The notes under the pieces were generated by a model, which was not told the origin of the DNA, searched no databases, and saw nothing but the letters and a program-made list of their open reading frames with translations. DNA of 5,762 nt from positions 1 to 5,762 of the forward strand of contig JAFWEA010000270.1 of assembly GCA_017543005.1 (NCBI GenBank), given 5' to 3'. Shown in pieces: positions 1-5,537 of this stretch (position 1 is its first letter; each line of letters opens with the position of its first letter). The position numbers and the translations under genes are program-made. The DNA comes from Solobacterium sp. Lineage in GTDB: Bacteria > Bacillota_I > Bacilli_A > Erysipelotrichales > Erysipelotrichaceae.

Positions 1-36
1 GAGATCGGCTTTGTCAGAAGCCCGAACGCCAGATAG
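1..36 (+). CDS. 3' end of an upstream gene (partial, unidentified)
   Basis: Frame 1 reads eleven sense codons (peptide EIGFVRSPNAR) and then TAG at 34-36. The stop lies nine bases before the stem of an intrinsic terminator, which is where a gene end is expected. Codon choice in this frame (ATC, GGC, GTC, AAC, GCC) resembles the neighbouring genes. Frame 2, which also closes nearby with TAA at 44-46, would use codons such as TCG, TTG, CGA and AGG that look less native. Too little is visible to name a family. Confidence 0.3.
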   Translation, partial: EIGFVRSPNAR

Positions 37-44
37 GAATTCTT

Positions 45-81
45 AAAGAGCAGACAAAATATGTTGCGTCCGCTCTTTTTT
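45..81 (+). terminator. Intrinsic terminator of the upstream gene
   Basis: An 11-bp stem with one A/C mismatch pairs 45-55 (AAAGAGCAGAC) with 68-78 (GTCCGCTCTTT) around a 12-nt loop. The stem runs into six T residues at 76-81, followed by more A/T. It separates the preceding gene from the hydrolase gene at 141. Confidence 0.7.
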
Positions 82-140
82 ATATTCTAAAGTGAAAGTA
101 ACAGGGAATCGGAACCGGTACGGGACCGGGGTAAGAAATC

Positions 141-1826
141 ATGATAAAAAACGGAAGTGTAACACTGGACAATACTGAGATGGATTACGCAGCTTTCGGA
201 CAGGGAGACCAATACCTGGTTGTACTGCCCGGTCTTTCCGACGGACTTGCGACGGTCAAGGGCAAGGCAATGCTCCTGGCGGCACCGTTCCGGGCGTTTT
301 TCAAAGACTATACCGTCTATATGTTCAGCCGGAAAAACAGGATGCCGGAAGGCTACTCGATCCGGGATATGGCGGAAGACCAGGTCAGGGCAATGCAGAA
401 ACTCGGGATCAGTAAAGCATGTGTGCTGGGCGTGTCGCAGGGCGGCATGATCGCGCAGTATATGGCCATAGATCATCCCGAAACGGTCAGCAGGCTGATC
501 CTTGCTGTAACCGCTCCATATGCCAATGAAACAGCAGCCAGGACAGTAAAGTCATGGATCAGCATGGCTGAGCATGGGGATCACAGAGCCCTGATGACCG
601 ATACAGCCGAAAAGATGTATTCAAAGAAATATCTGGCCGCTAACCGGAAGTATTATCCGCTGCTGGCTAAAGTGACTAAGCCGAAAAGTTACGAGCGGTT
701 TTACCGCAATGCCGAAGCCATTCTGCAGTTTGATGCCAGGGCGGAACTCTCATCCGTCCGCTGTCCGGTGCTGATCCTGGCCGGCAGCGAAGATCAGACC
801 GTCGGCAAGGATGCCGCAATGGAACTGAAGCAGTATCTGCCGCAGGCAGAGATGTACGTCTATGAAGGTCTTGGCCATGGGGCATATGAAGAGGGAAAAG
901 ACTTCTATGACCGGGTGCTGGCCTTCTGCCGCCGACCAGATAAAATCAAATCATCAGGCAGAAGCGGAGGAGTGGATATGCTTGAGAAAACATATACAAC
1001 AGCCTGCGGGACCATTCACTACTGGGTCAATGCCATGCCGTCCGGGTCCGGACCGGAGCTTGTCTTCCTGCCGGGACTGACGGCTGATCATCGGCTTTTT
1101 GACCGGCAGATCGATCATTTCGCATCTTCATACCGCGTGCTGGTATGGGATGCACCGGAACATGCTGCTTCCTGGCCGTTTGAATCTTCATTTGATCTGG
1201 AAGACAAGGCTGTCTGGCTGGACGAGATCCTGCAGCAGGAACAGATGAACCATCCTGTGATCATCGGCCAGTCCATGGGCGGCTATGTCGGGCAGATGTA
1301 TGCCCACCTCTATCCGGAGAAACTCAAAGGCTTTGTGTCGATTGATTCGGCCCCGCTGCAGCGGGAATATGTAACCAGTGCGGAAATATACCTGCTGAAA
1401 AAGATGGAACCGGTATACCGCTATTACCCGTGGAAGGCACTGCTGAAAACGGGCACAGAAGGGGTGGCGGTGACACCTTACGGACGGCAGCTGATGTATG
1501 AAATGATGATGACATACAGCGGCGATCAGGAGCGGTATGCCAGGATTTCCGGTCATGGCTTTAAAATGCTGGCTGAGGCCATGGAAAAAGATCTTCCCTA
1601 TGAGATCTGCTGCCCGGCCATCCTGATCTGCGGGGACCATGATCAGGCCGGCTCCTGCAAGCGTTACAGCAAAGCCTGGCATAAAAAGACCGGAATCCCG
1701 CTGTACTGGATCAAGGATGCTGGTCATAACGCCAATACCGATCAGCCGGGAACCGTCAACTATCTGATTGAAAAACTGATTACTGCCGTAAAAGAACAGA
1801 TGAAAAATGAACAGATACATGAATGA
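141..1826 (+). CDS. Tandem (two-domain) alpha/beta-hydrolase
   Basis: This 561-residue protein holds two complete alpha/beta-hydrolase folds in one chain; single-domain members are about 260-290 aa. Domain 1 (about 1-265) has LPGLSDG near the oxyanion hole, nucleophile Ser99 in GVSQGG, acid Asp218 in GSEDQT and His246 in GLGHG. Domain 2 (about 280-555) has LPGLT, Ser378 in GQSMGG, Asp501 in GDHDQ and His529 in DAGHN. Both triads look intact, so both halves may be active esterases or related hydrolases; the substrate cannot be read from sequence. There is no signal peptide or membrane segment, so it should be cytoplasmic. Start ATG 141 has only a weak GGGG-type Shine-Dalgarno site (128-131). 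The linker around residues 266-279 (polar, Ser/Gly/Lys-rich) contains a much better internal ribosome-binding site before Met280. The gene is flanked by terminators on both sides, so it is probably transcribed alone. The fusion is seen directly; its benefit is unknown. Confidence 0.93.
   Translation: MIKNGSVTLDNTEMDYAAFGQGDQYLVVLPGLSDGLATVKGKAMLLAAPFRAFFKDYTVYMFSRKNRMPEGYSIRDMAEDQVRAMQKLGISKACVLGVSQGGMIAQYMAIDHPETVSRLILAVTAPYANETAARTVKSWISMAEHGDHRALMTDTAEKMYSKKYLAANRKYYPLLAKVTKPKSYERFYRNAEAILQFDARAELSSVRCPVLILAGSEDQTVGKDAAMELKQYLPQAEMYVYEGLGHGAYEEGKDFYDRVLAFCRRPDKIKSSGRSGGVDMLEKTYTTACGTIHYWVNAMPSGSGPELVFLPGLTADHRLFDRQIDHFASSYRVLVWDAPEHAASWPFESSFDLEDKAVWLDEILQQEQMNHPVIIGQSMGGYVGQMYAHLYPEKLKGFVSIDSAPLQREYVTSAEIYLLKKMEPVYRYYPWKALLKTGTEGVAVTPYGRQLMYEMMMTYSGDQERYARISGHGFKMLAEAMEKDLPYEICCPAILICGDHDQAGSCKRYSKAWHKKTGIPLYWIKDAGHNANTDQPGTVNYLIEKLITAVKEQMKNEQIHE
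966..980 (+). promoter_or_regulatory. Internal ribosome-binding site and in-frame ATG between the two hydrolase domains
   Basis: GGAGGAG at 966-972 is followed after 5 nt by ATG 978-980, which is in frame with the long hydrolase gene (Met280). It is a stronger Shine-Dalgarno match than the one before ATG 141 and falls at the boundary between the two folds. It could start a separate 282-residue domain 2 protein, or it could be a relic of two formerly separate genes. Whether ribosomes use it is inference. Confidence 0.45.
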
Positions 1827-1858
1827 AACAGGTCATTCCTGCGATCAGACCATGTATC
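1814..1858 (+). repeat. Inverted repeat across the hydrolase stop codon
   Basis: GATACATG (1814-1821) and CATGTATC (1851-1858) are perfect 8-bp complements enclosing 29 nt. The enclosed stretch can form its own small hairpins: AATGA/TCATT, or CAGG/CCTG. The repeat spans the stop at 1824-1826 and ends seven bases before the terminator stem. It may be a 3'-end mRNA structure; there is no T-tract of its own. Confidence 0.35.
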
Positions 1859-1864
1859 ACATAT

Positions 1865-1886
1865 ACCCGTCAACAGACGGGTTTTT
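1865..1886 (+). terminator. Intrinsic terminator of the hydrolase gene
   Basis: A perfect 7-bp stem, ACCCGTC (1865-1871) with GACGGGT (1876-1882), closes an AACA loop and runs into TTTTT at 1882-1886. It lies 39 bases after the hydrolase stop. It insulates that gene from the nitrite reductase operon, which then needs its own promoter, and one is present at 1976-2004. Confidence 0.9.
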
Positions 1887-1953
1887 ATATGGTTCACCAA
1901 ATAGCGAGAGAGCCTGCCGATCTGGTTATCCCGGAAAAACAGACGTACCCGGT

Positions 1954-1970
1954 GAATATATCTGATATTC
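1954..1970. promoter_or_regulatory. Candidate operator upstream of the nrfA promoter
   Basis: A perfect dyad GAATAT-N5-ATATTC ends five bases before the -35 box at 1976. Its centre (1962) is about 49 bp upstream of the predicted transcription start near 2011, a usual position for an activator. It does not match the FNR consensus (TTGAT-N4-ATCAA) or a CRP-type site, so the regulator is unknown. Short A/T-rich dyads also arise by chance. Confidence 0.35.
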
Positions 1971-1975
1971 GTATT

Positions 1976-2004
1976 TTGACGGATTCTGCGCACTCTGATA
2001 ATAT
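1976..2004 (+). promoter_or_regulatory. Promoter of the nrfA-resB-ccsA operon
   Basis: TTGACG (1976-1981, five of six consensus bases) and TAATAT (1999-2004, four of six) are separated by exactly 17 nt. Transcription would start near 2011, giving a leader of only about 22 nt that contains the Shine-Dalgarno site TAAGGA (2018-2023). The overlapping hexamer TATAAC at 2002 is closer to the -10 consensus but would make the spacer 20 nt. The site lies after a terminator and directly before nrfA, where a promoter is needed. Confidence 0.75.
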
Positions 2005-2032
2005 AACAGTATATAAGTAAGGAACTGATATT

Positions 2033-3313
2033 ATGGCTGAAAAGAAAAGTGATCTGCTGCCGTTTTTAGGGCTGATGGCAGCGGCAGTGGTTCTGAGTAT
2101 TACAACAAAACCGGCTGTACCGGTCTCTTTGGGCAGACCGAACCCGATGGATTTCGGCAGTGTTTCCGATCATGTTGTCGCCCTGGCTGCTGAAGAAGGC
2201 ACCGGTGTGAAACTGATCCGGTCCGATGAGTGGGCTGAGCAGTATCCGAATGAATACCGGACCTACATGATGAACAACGAGAATGACGAAGTAACAGATT
2301 ATATCGAAGAGAATCCGTATATCAAGACACTCTATGAAGGTTATGGATTTGCCATTTCCTACGGCAGTGCCCGCGGACATACCTATGTTGTGGAAGATGT
2401 GACCAGCACCGGCCGGCCGCATAAGCTTGCCAACTGCTTTACCTGCAAGACATCTGATTTCACTGCGAAAGTGCTGAATGATGGTCCGTCTGCGTATGCC
2501 ATGGACTTTGCGGACATGGAAGTACAGGTGACCGATGCCTTTGGCTGCTTCCACTGCCACAGCAATGAACCGGGTGTGCTCTATGTGACCCATCCGTATG
2601 TGACGGCCGCCCTCGGGGAAGATTTCGAAGCGGTACCGGCAGCGAATCTAAGCTGTGCCCAGTGCCATACCGAATACTACTTTGATCCGGCTACCAAGGC
2701 GACCATGGTTTCCTACCAGGGCCTTGACCATATGTCACCGGATGATTCCCTGGCCTATGAAAACAGCCTGCTGGATGCAGAAGGCAATCTGTTCTGTGAC
2801 TGGGTGGATGCCGATACCGGTGTCCGTAAGCTGAAGGTACAGCATCCGGAATTCGAAACATATATGGGCAACGGCAGTGTTCATAAGGGACAGTTCACCT
2901 GTGCCGACTGCCACATGGCCAAGACGACCGCTGAAGACGGTACAGTCTTCACAAACCATTACTGGGTCAGCCCGCTGCAGAACGAAGAGCTGATGGCCAG
3001 CACCTGCAGCCAGTGCCATAACGATCTGGCCGGTGATGTCCAGCGGATTCAGACTGCGACCAGAGACCGTGAAAACGAACTGGGCTATGCCCTCGAACAG
3101 CTCGACCATGATCTGGCCGCCGCTGTAGAAGCCGGTTCGCTCTCCGATGAAAACCTGGAGGCAGCCCGCATGGCAAGCCGGAACGCACAGTTCTACTGGG
3201 ACTATGTATTTGTCGAAAACAGCGAAGGAGCGCATAACTCACGGCTGACAAATTACTGTCTGGATAAAGCCCAGGAATACCTGGATGAGGCGAATACAGC
3301 CATACAGCAGTAA
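2033..3313 (+). CDS. nrfA: Pentaheme cytochrome c nitrite reductase (ammonia-forming), NrfA
   Basis: It reduces nitrite to ammonium with six electrons outside the cytoplasmic membrane (EC 1.7.2.2). Five heme motifs are visible in order: CFTCK (135-139), CFHCH (172-176), CAQCH (208-212), CADCH (290-294) and CSQCH (325-329). The first, with lysine as heme ligand, is the family hallmark. Expected active-site residues are present: Arg114 in ARGH, Tyr215 in TEYYF and His271 in KVQH. Glu214, Lys268 and Gln270 fit the usual calcium site. His309 and His401 are likely distal heme ligands. Residues 8-24 form one hydrophobic segment after a Lys pair, without a lipobox, so it is a secretion signal or an uncleaved anchor. 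At 426 aa it is shorter than E. coli NrfA (about 478). Start ATG 2033 is supported by TAAGGA nine bases upstream. It is first in an operon with resB and ccsA, which mature its hemes. No nrfH or nrfB partner lies in the window. Confidence 0.97.
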   Translation: MAEKKSDLLPFLGLMAAAVVLSITTKPAVPVSLGRPNPMDFGSVSDHVVALAAEEGTGVKLIRSDEWAEQYPNEYRTYMMNNENDEVTDYIEENPYIKTLYEGYGFAISYGSARGHTYVVEDVTSTGRPHKLANCFTCKTSDFTAKVLNDGPSAYAMDFADMEVQVTDAFGCFHCHSNEPGVLYVTHPYVTAALGEDFEAVPAANLSCAQCHTEYYFDPATKATMVSYQGLDHMSPDDSLAYENSLLDAEGNLFCDWVDADTGVRKLKVQHPEFETYMGNGSVHKGQFTCADCHMAKTTAEDGTVFTNHYWVSPLQNEELMASTCSQCHNDLAGDVQRIQTATRDRENELGYALEQLDHDLAAAVEAGSLSDENLEAARMASRNAQFYWDYVFVENSEGAHNSRLTNYCLDKAQEYLDEANTAIQQ

Positions 3314-3321
3314 AGAAAGTG

Positions 3322-3345
3322 AATGACCGCCGCAAGGCGGTCATT
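3322..3345 (+). other. GNRA-loop hairpin between nrfA and resB
   Basis: AATGACCGCC (3322-3331) and GGCGGTCATT (3336-3345) form a perfect 10-bp stem closed by GCAA, a GNRA tetraloop. It starts nine bases after the nrfA stop. Only scattered T residues follow, so it is not a standard terminator. It may protect the 3' end of an nrfA message or reduce expression of the maturation genes relative to the enzyme. It also buries the upstream candidate start codon of resB (ATG 3323), which is one reason to prefer ATG 3356. Confidence 0.6.
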
Positions 3346-3355
3346 ATGGTCTTAT

Positions 3356-4591
3356 ATGAAAAAAGTAACTTCATTTCTGAAATCAATGACATTTGGGGTG
3401 ATACTGCTCGGGCTGGTAATCCTGATCTCTGTGATCGGCACCGTGATTCCCCAGCAGCGGGAAGCAATGTTCTATGTCCGGCAGTATCCCTCATACTACC
3501 AGCTGATTCTGCAGACAGGCCTCGACCGGGTATTTACCAGCTGGTATTTTATTGCGGTTATCGTTCTGCTGTGCATCAATCTGATTCTCTGTTCTCTGCT
3601 GCGGTGGCGCAGCCTACAGGCTGCTGATCCGGCTGCAGCTGTGCAGAACCGGCGGTCGGATGTCAGACTTGGGGCTGATCAGCGTCAGAAAGTCACGTCG
3701 TATCTGGAGAATACACTGCACTGTCAGAAGAGAGAACAGGGAAACCGGACTATCTATACGAAGTATCTGTTCGGCCGGTACGGTACTTTCATCACGCATC
3801 TTGGCATCCTGCTGACGGTGATCTTCTTCGCGGCCGGCATGGCTCTGCCGAAGCTGCATGATACTTCCTGTTATCCGGGTGAAAGCATTGTCCTTGATGA
3901 CGGTACGGATATCCATGTGGAATCGTTTGCGATCGAAGATGAATCCGGGAAGCTGGATTACCGCAGTGTGATCAATGTGACTCTGCCGGATGGCCGCAGC
4001 AGTGGCCTCACGGAACTGTCGGTCAATCATCCGGTCAGCCTGGGCAATCTGAAAGTATACCAGCAGACCTACGGCACGATCGGGCAGGTATCCGTAACCG
4101 ATACCGCCGGCCATAAAGACGTCTTCTATGTCGAAAGCAATGACTTCCTGTCCGCTGACGGCAAGAACGGCATTCTGATCGATAACCTGTATCCCGGTCT
4201 TGAAGAGACGGAAGAAGGCACAAAACTCATCATGTCGACTTCCGGGCATTATGAGAATCCGGTCTATCTGTTCATGGTCATGCAGGAAGGAACGCAGGAG
4301 GCGATGCTGGCCTTTCCGGGGGATGAACTGGAAGTCGGCGGGTATACATACCGGTTTGAAGCACCGGTGGAATATCCGGGCCTGCGCATCAAAAAAGCCC
4401 CGGCCTACGCAAACATCAGCCTGCTGATCTCAGTCATGATTCTGACAGCAGGTCTGTTTATCACATTCCTGATGGCGCCGGTTACGGTGCTCGTCGATGA
4501 AGAAGGGTATCTGCTGGCCGGCGGCCGGCCGGAAGGTGTCCGGCTGAAACTGAAGGCACTGGCAGCAGAGAAAGGGGAAACACATGCTTGA
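3356..4591 (+). CDS. resB: Cytochrome c biogenesis protein ResB (Ccs1/CcsB type), System II
   Basis: With CcsA it forms the System II heme transport and cytochrome c synthase complex, attaching heme to apocytochromes outside the membrane. The 411-residue chain shows the ResB plan: TM1 about 12-32 ending in GTVIPQQ, TM2 about 62-82, TM3 about 145-168 beginning with THLG (His148, matching a conserved family histidine), a large extracytoplasmic domain (about 170-350), and TM4 about 354-375 before a short cytoplasmic tail. I chose ATG 3356 because MKKVTSFLKSMTFG resembles usual ResB N-termini. The first in-frame ATG (3323, adding 11 residues) lies inside the hairpin stem. Neither start has a good Shine-Dalgarno site, so the start is uncertain. 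Its stop overlaps the ccsA start by 8 bases, suggesting translational coupling. It sits 42 bases after nrfA, whose five hemes make dedicated maturation plausible. Confidence 0.9.
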   Translation: MKKVTSFLKSMTFGVILLGLVILISVIGTVIPQQREAMFYVRQYPSYYQLILQTGLDRVFTSWYFIAVIVLLCINLILCSLLRWRSLQAADPAAAVQNRRSDVRLGADQRQKVTSYLENTLHCQKREQGNRTIYTKYLFGRYGTFITHLGILLTVIFFAAGMALPKLHDTSCYPGESIVLDDGTDIHVESFAIEDESGKLDYRSVINVTLPDGRSSGLTELSVNHPVSLGNLKVYQQTYGTIGQVSVTDTAGHKDVFYVESNDFLSADGKNGILIDNLYPGLEETEEGTKLIMSTSGHYENPVYLFMVMQEGTQEAMLAFPGDELEVGGYTYRFEAPVEYPGLRIKKAPAYANISLLISVMILTAGLFITFLMAPVTVLVDEEGYLLAGGRPEGVRLKLKALAAEKGETHA

Positions 4592-5393
4592 TATCTTGTT
4601 TTTTGCCGGTCTGGGACTATATTTTGCAGCGATGCTGCTGCAGTTTTTTGGCCAGGTATGGCAGAAGGAAACCATCAGTACTCTGTCATGGAGTATCTTC
4701 ATGGCCGGGTTTGCGGCCCAGACAGCTTATATTGTGATGCGCGGCATTGAGGCCGGCCGGGTGCCGATGGCCAACCAGTTTGAGTTTGCTGTCATGTTCT
4801 CATGGGGCATTGCGGTGATCCTGGTGATCCTGCATTACCGTCTGCATCTCAACTGGATCACAACCATTGCCATTATCATGACCTGGGCAATTTATCTCTA
4901 TGCGGCACTGCTGCCGCGGCAGATCAACGAACTGATGCCGGCCCTGCGCAGTGTCTGGTTTGTATCCCATATCGGTTCGGCGGCGTTCAGCTATGCGGCC
5001 TTCATGCTGGCCGGGGCTTCCGGGATCCGCTATCTGCTGATTCACGGAAAGAATCCGGCGGATGAGCGGCTGGAGGAAATCGATTATTTCATCTACCGGC
5101 TGATTGCGATCGGACTGCTGCTGTTGACGGTGACCATCGTCATCGGGGCGATCTGGGCAGAGGAGGCGTGGTCTTCGTTCTGGACCTGGGATCCGAAGGA
5201 AGTATGGGCCCTGATCACCTGGATTCTCTATGCCATCGGTCTGCATCTTCGCCTTGGCAGGAAGAAAAAAGGTGTGTTCATGGCCTGGTATGCCATCATT
5301 GCCGTACCGGTAGTCCTGTTTACGTTTATCGGCGTCAATACCCTGATGTCCGGCCTGCATTCCTATGGTACCATTGTCAGAATGCTGATGTAG
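4584..5393 (+). CDS. ccsA: Cytochrome c biogenesis protein CcsA/ResC (heme handling, WWD domain)
   Basis: It is the heme-binding and channel half of the System II cytochrome c synthase, partner of ResB; some databases name this family CcsB. The 269-residue protein is almost wholly hydrophobic, with about eight membrane segments. It carries the WWD heme-handling signature at 196-208 (Trp196, then WTWDPKE from Trp200). The histidines expected to ligate heme on either side are visible as His129 in VSHIG and His259 in GLHSYG. The early PMANQFEF segment (near residues 61-68) matches the family's conserved N-terminal loop. AAAGGGG (4571-4577) lies 6 nt before ATG 4584, inside the end of resB. No thioredoxin-like ResA or CcdA gene is in the window, so thiol reduction of apocytochromes would have to be encoded elsewhere. 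No terminator directly follows; the next is at 5468-5519 in the leader of the transporter gene. Confidence 0.95.
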   Translation: MLDILFFAGLGLYFAAMLLQFFGQVWQKETISTLSWSIFMAGFAAQTAYIVMRGIEAGRVPMANQFEFAVMFSWGIAVILVILHYRLHLNWITTIAIIMTWAIYLYAALLPRQINELMPALRSVWFVSHIGSAAFSYAAFMLAGASGIRYLLIHGKNPADERLEEIDYFIYRLIAIGLLLLTVTIVIGAIWAEEAWSSFWTWDPKEVWALITWILYAIGLHLRLGRKKKGVFMAWYAIIAVPVVLFTFIGVNTLMSGLHSYGTIVRMLM

Positions 5394-5398
5394 CGGGC

Positions 5399-5426
5399 TT
5401 GACTGACATCCGGATTGTGCTAAGAT
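5399..5426 (+). promoter_or_regulatory. Promoter of the MATE transporter gene
   Basis: TTGACT (5399-5404) and TAAGAT (5421-5426) are separated by 16 nt, and TGC directly before the -10 box gives an extended -10 element (TGnTAAGAT). Transcription would start near 5433. The -35 box begins five bases after the ccsA stop, so the transporter has its own promoter and a leader of roughly 105 nt. Confidence 0.7.
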
Positions 5427-5430
5427 AACT

Positions 5431-5519
5431 CCTGTTGCGCGGAGGTAATTCATTCAGAGAAATGATGAGCCGGATAAGGCACGGGCTGAAATGCCTGACC
5501 TGTCCGGCTTGTTTTATTT
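5431..5519 (+). promoter_or_regulatory. Structured 5' leader with attenuator; candidate guanidine-IV (mepA-type) riboswitch
   Basis: After the predicted start, a small hairpin TCATT/AATGA (5450-5454 with 5461-5465, loop CAGAGA) precedes a long terminator hairpin (5468-5509, loop CGGGCTGAAA). Two alternative pairings are visible. CAG in loop 1 (5455-5457) can pair with CTG in loop 2 (5486-5488), a loop-loop contact. CGGAGGT (5440-5446) can pair with ACCTgtCCG (5498-5506), with a 2-nt bulge, breaking the terminator stem and so acting as an antiterminator. That is the layout of a transcription-terminating riboswitch. Known family context: guanidine-IV riboswitches of Clostridia precede MepA-type MATE exporters. 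The class assignment is inference from context, not from a consensus match I could run. Confidence 0.5.
5468..5519 (+). terminator. Intrinsic terminator within the MATE leader
   Basis: 5468-5476 pairs with 5501-5509 (nine pairs including one G-T wobble). After a GACC bulge on the 3' side, 5477-5481 pairs with 5492-5496 (AGGCA/TGCCT). TTGTTTTATTT follows at 5509-5519. It lies upstream of the transporter start and downstream of its promoter, so it should be conditional. It is also the first terminator reached by transcripts from the nrfA operon. Confidence 0.8.
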
Positions 5520-5537
5520 CCAAAGACAGGAGGGGAT

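Noticed and set aside
64..91. Possible promoter for the hydrolase (TTGCGT with TCTAAA or TATTCT)
   Set aside because: Spacing or match is poor in every arrangement and the -35 lies inside the terminator stem. The real promoter of this gene was not identified.
1188..1820. Long antisense open frame opposite hydrolase domain 2
   Set aside because: It is the complement of clear coding sequence with intact catalytic motifs; its translation shows no coherent domain.
1823..2020. A 65-codon open frame starting in the ATGA overlap with the hydrolase stop
   Set aside because: It reads straight through the perfect terminator at 1865-1886 and the nrfA promoter, has no Shine-Dalgarno site of its own, and shows no recognisable domain.
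2066..2593. Antisense open frame opposite the first half of nrfA
   Set aside because: The + strand carries heme motifs and catalytic residues; the reverse translation is rich in His and Arg and matches nothing I know.
4800..5453. Antisense open frame of about 217 codons opposite ccsA
   Set aside because: The + strand encodes a clear CcsA protein with the WWD motif. The antisense product is full of Gln, Arg and Pro, as expected for the complement of a membrane-protein gene.
5455..5495. Hammerhead-like TGATGAG and GAAA segments in the MATE leader
   Set aside because: The essential CUGANGA core, CGAAA and flanking stems are not present in the right order.
5441..5500. A leader peptide starting at ATG 5462 after GGAGG (5441-5445)
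   Set aside because: Spacing of 16 nt is too long, the frame has no early stop, and it runs on through the transporter start in the wrong frame. GGAGG is better explained as part of the leader RNA fold.
5480..5502. GGCTGAAATGCCTGACCTG resembles parts of the TPP riboswitch
   Set aside because: The other conserved TPP elements (the GGGGTGC start and the ACCTGATCTGG-type second half) are missing, and a MATE gene is not the usual context.
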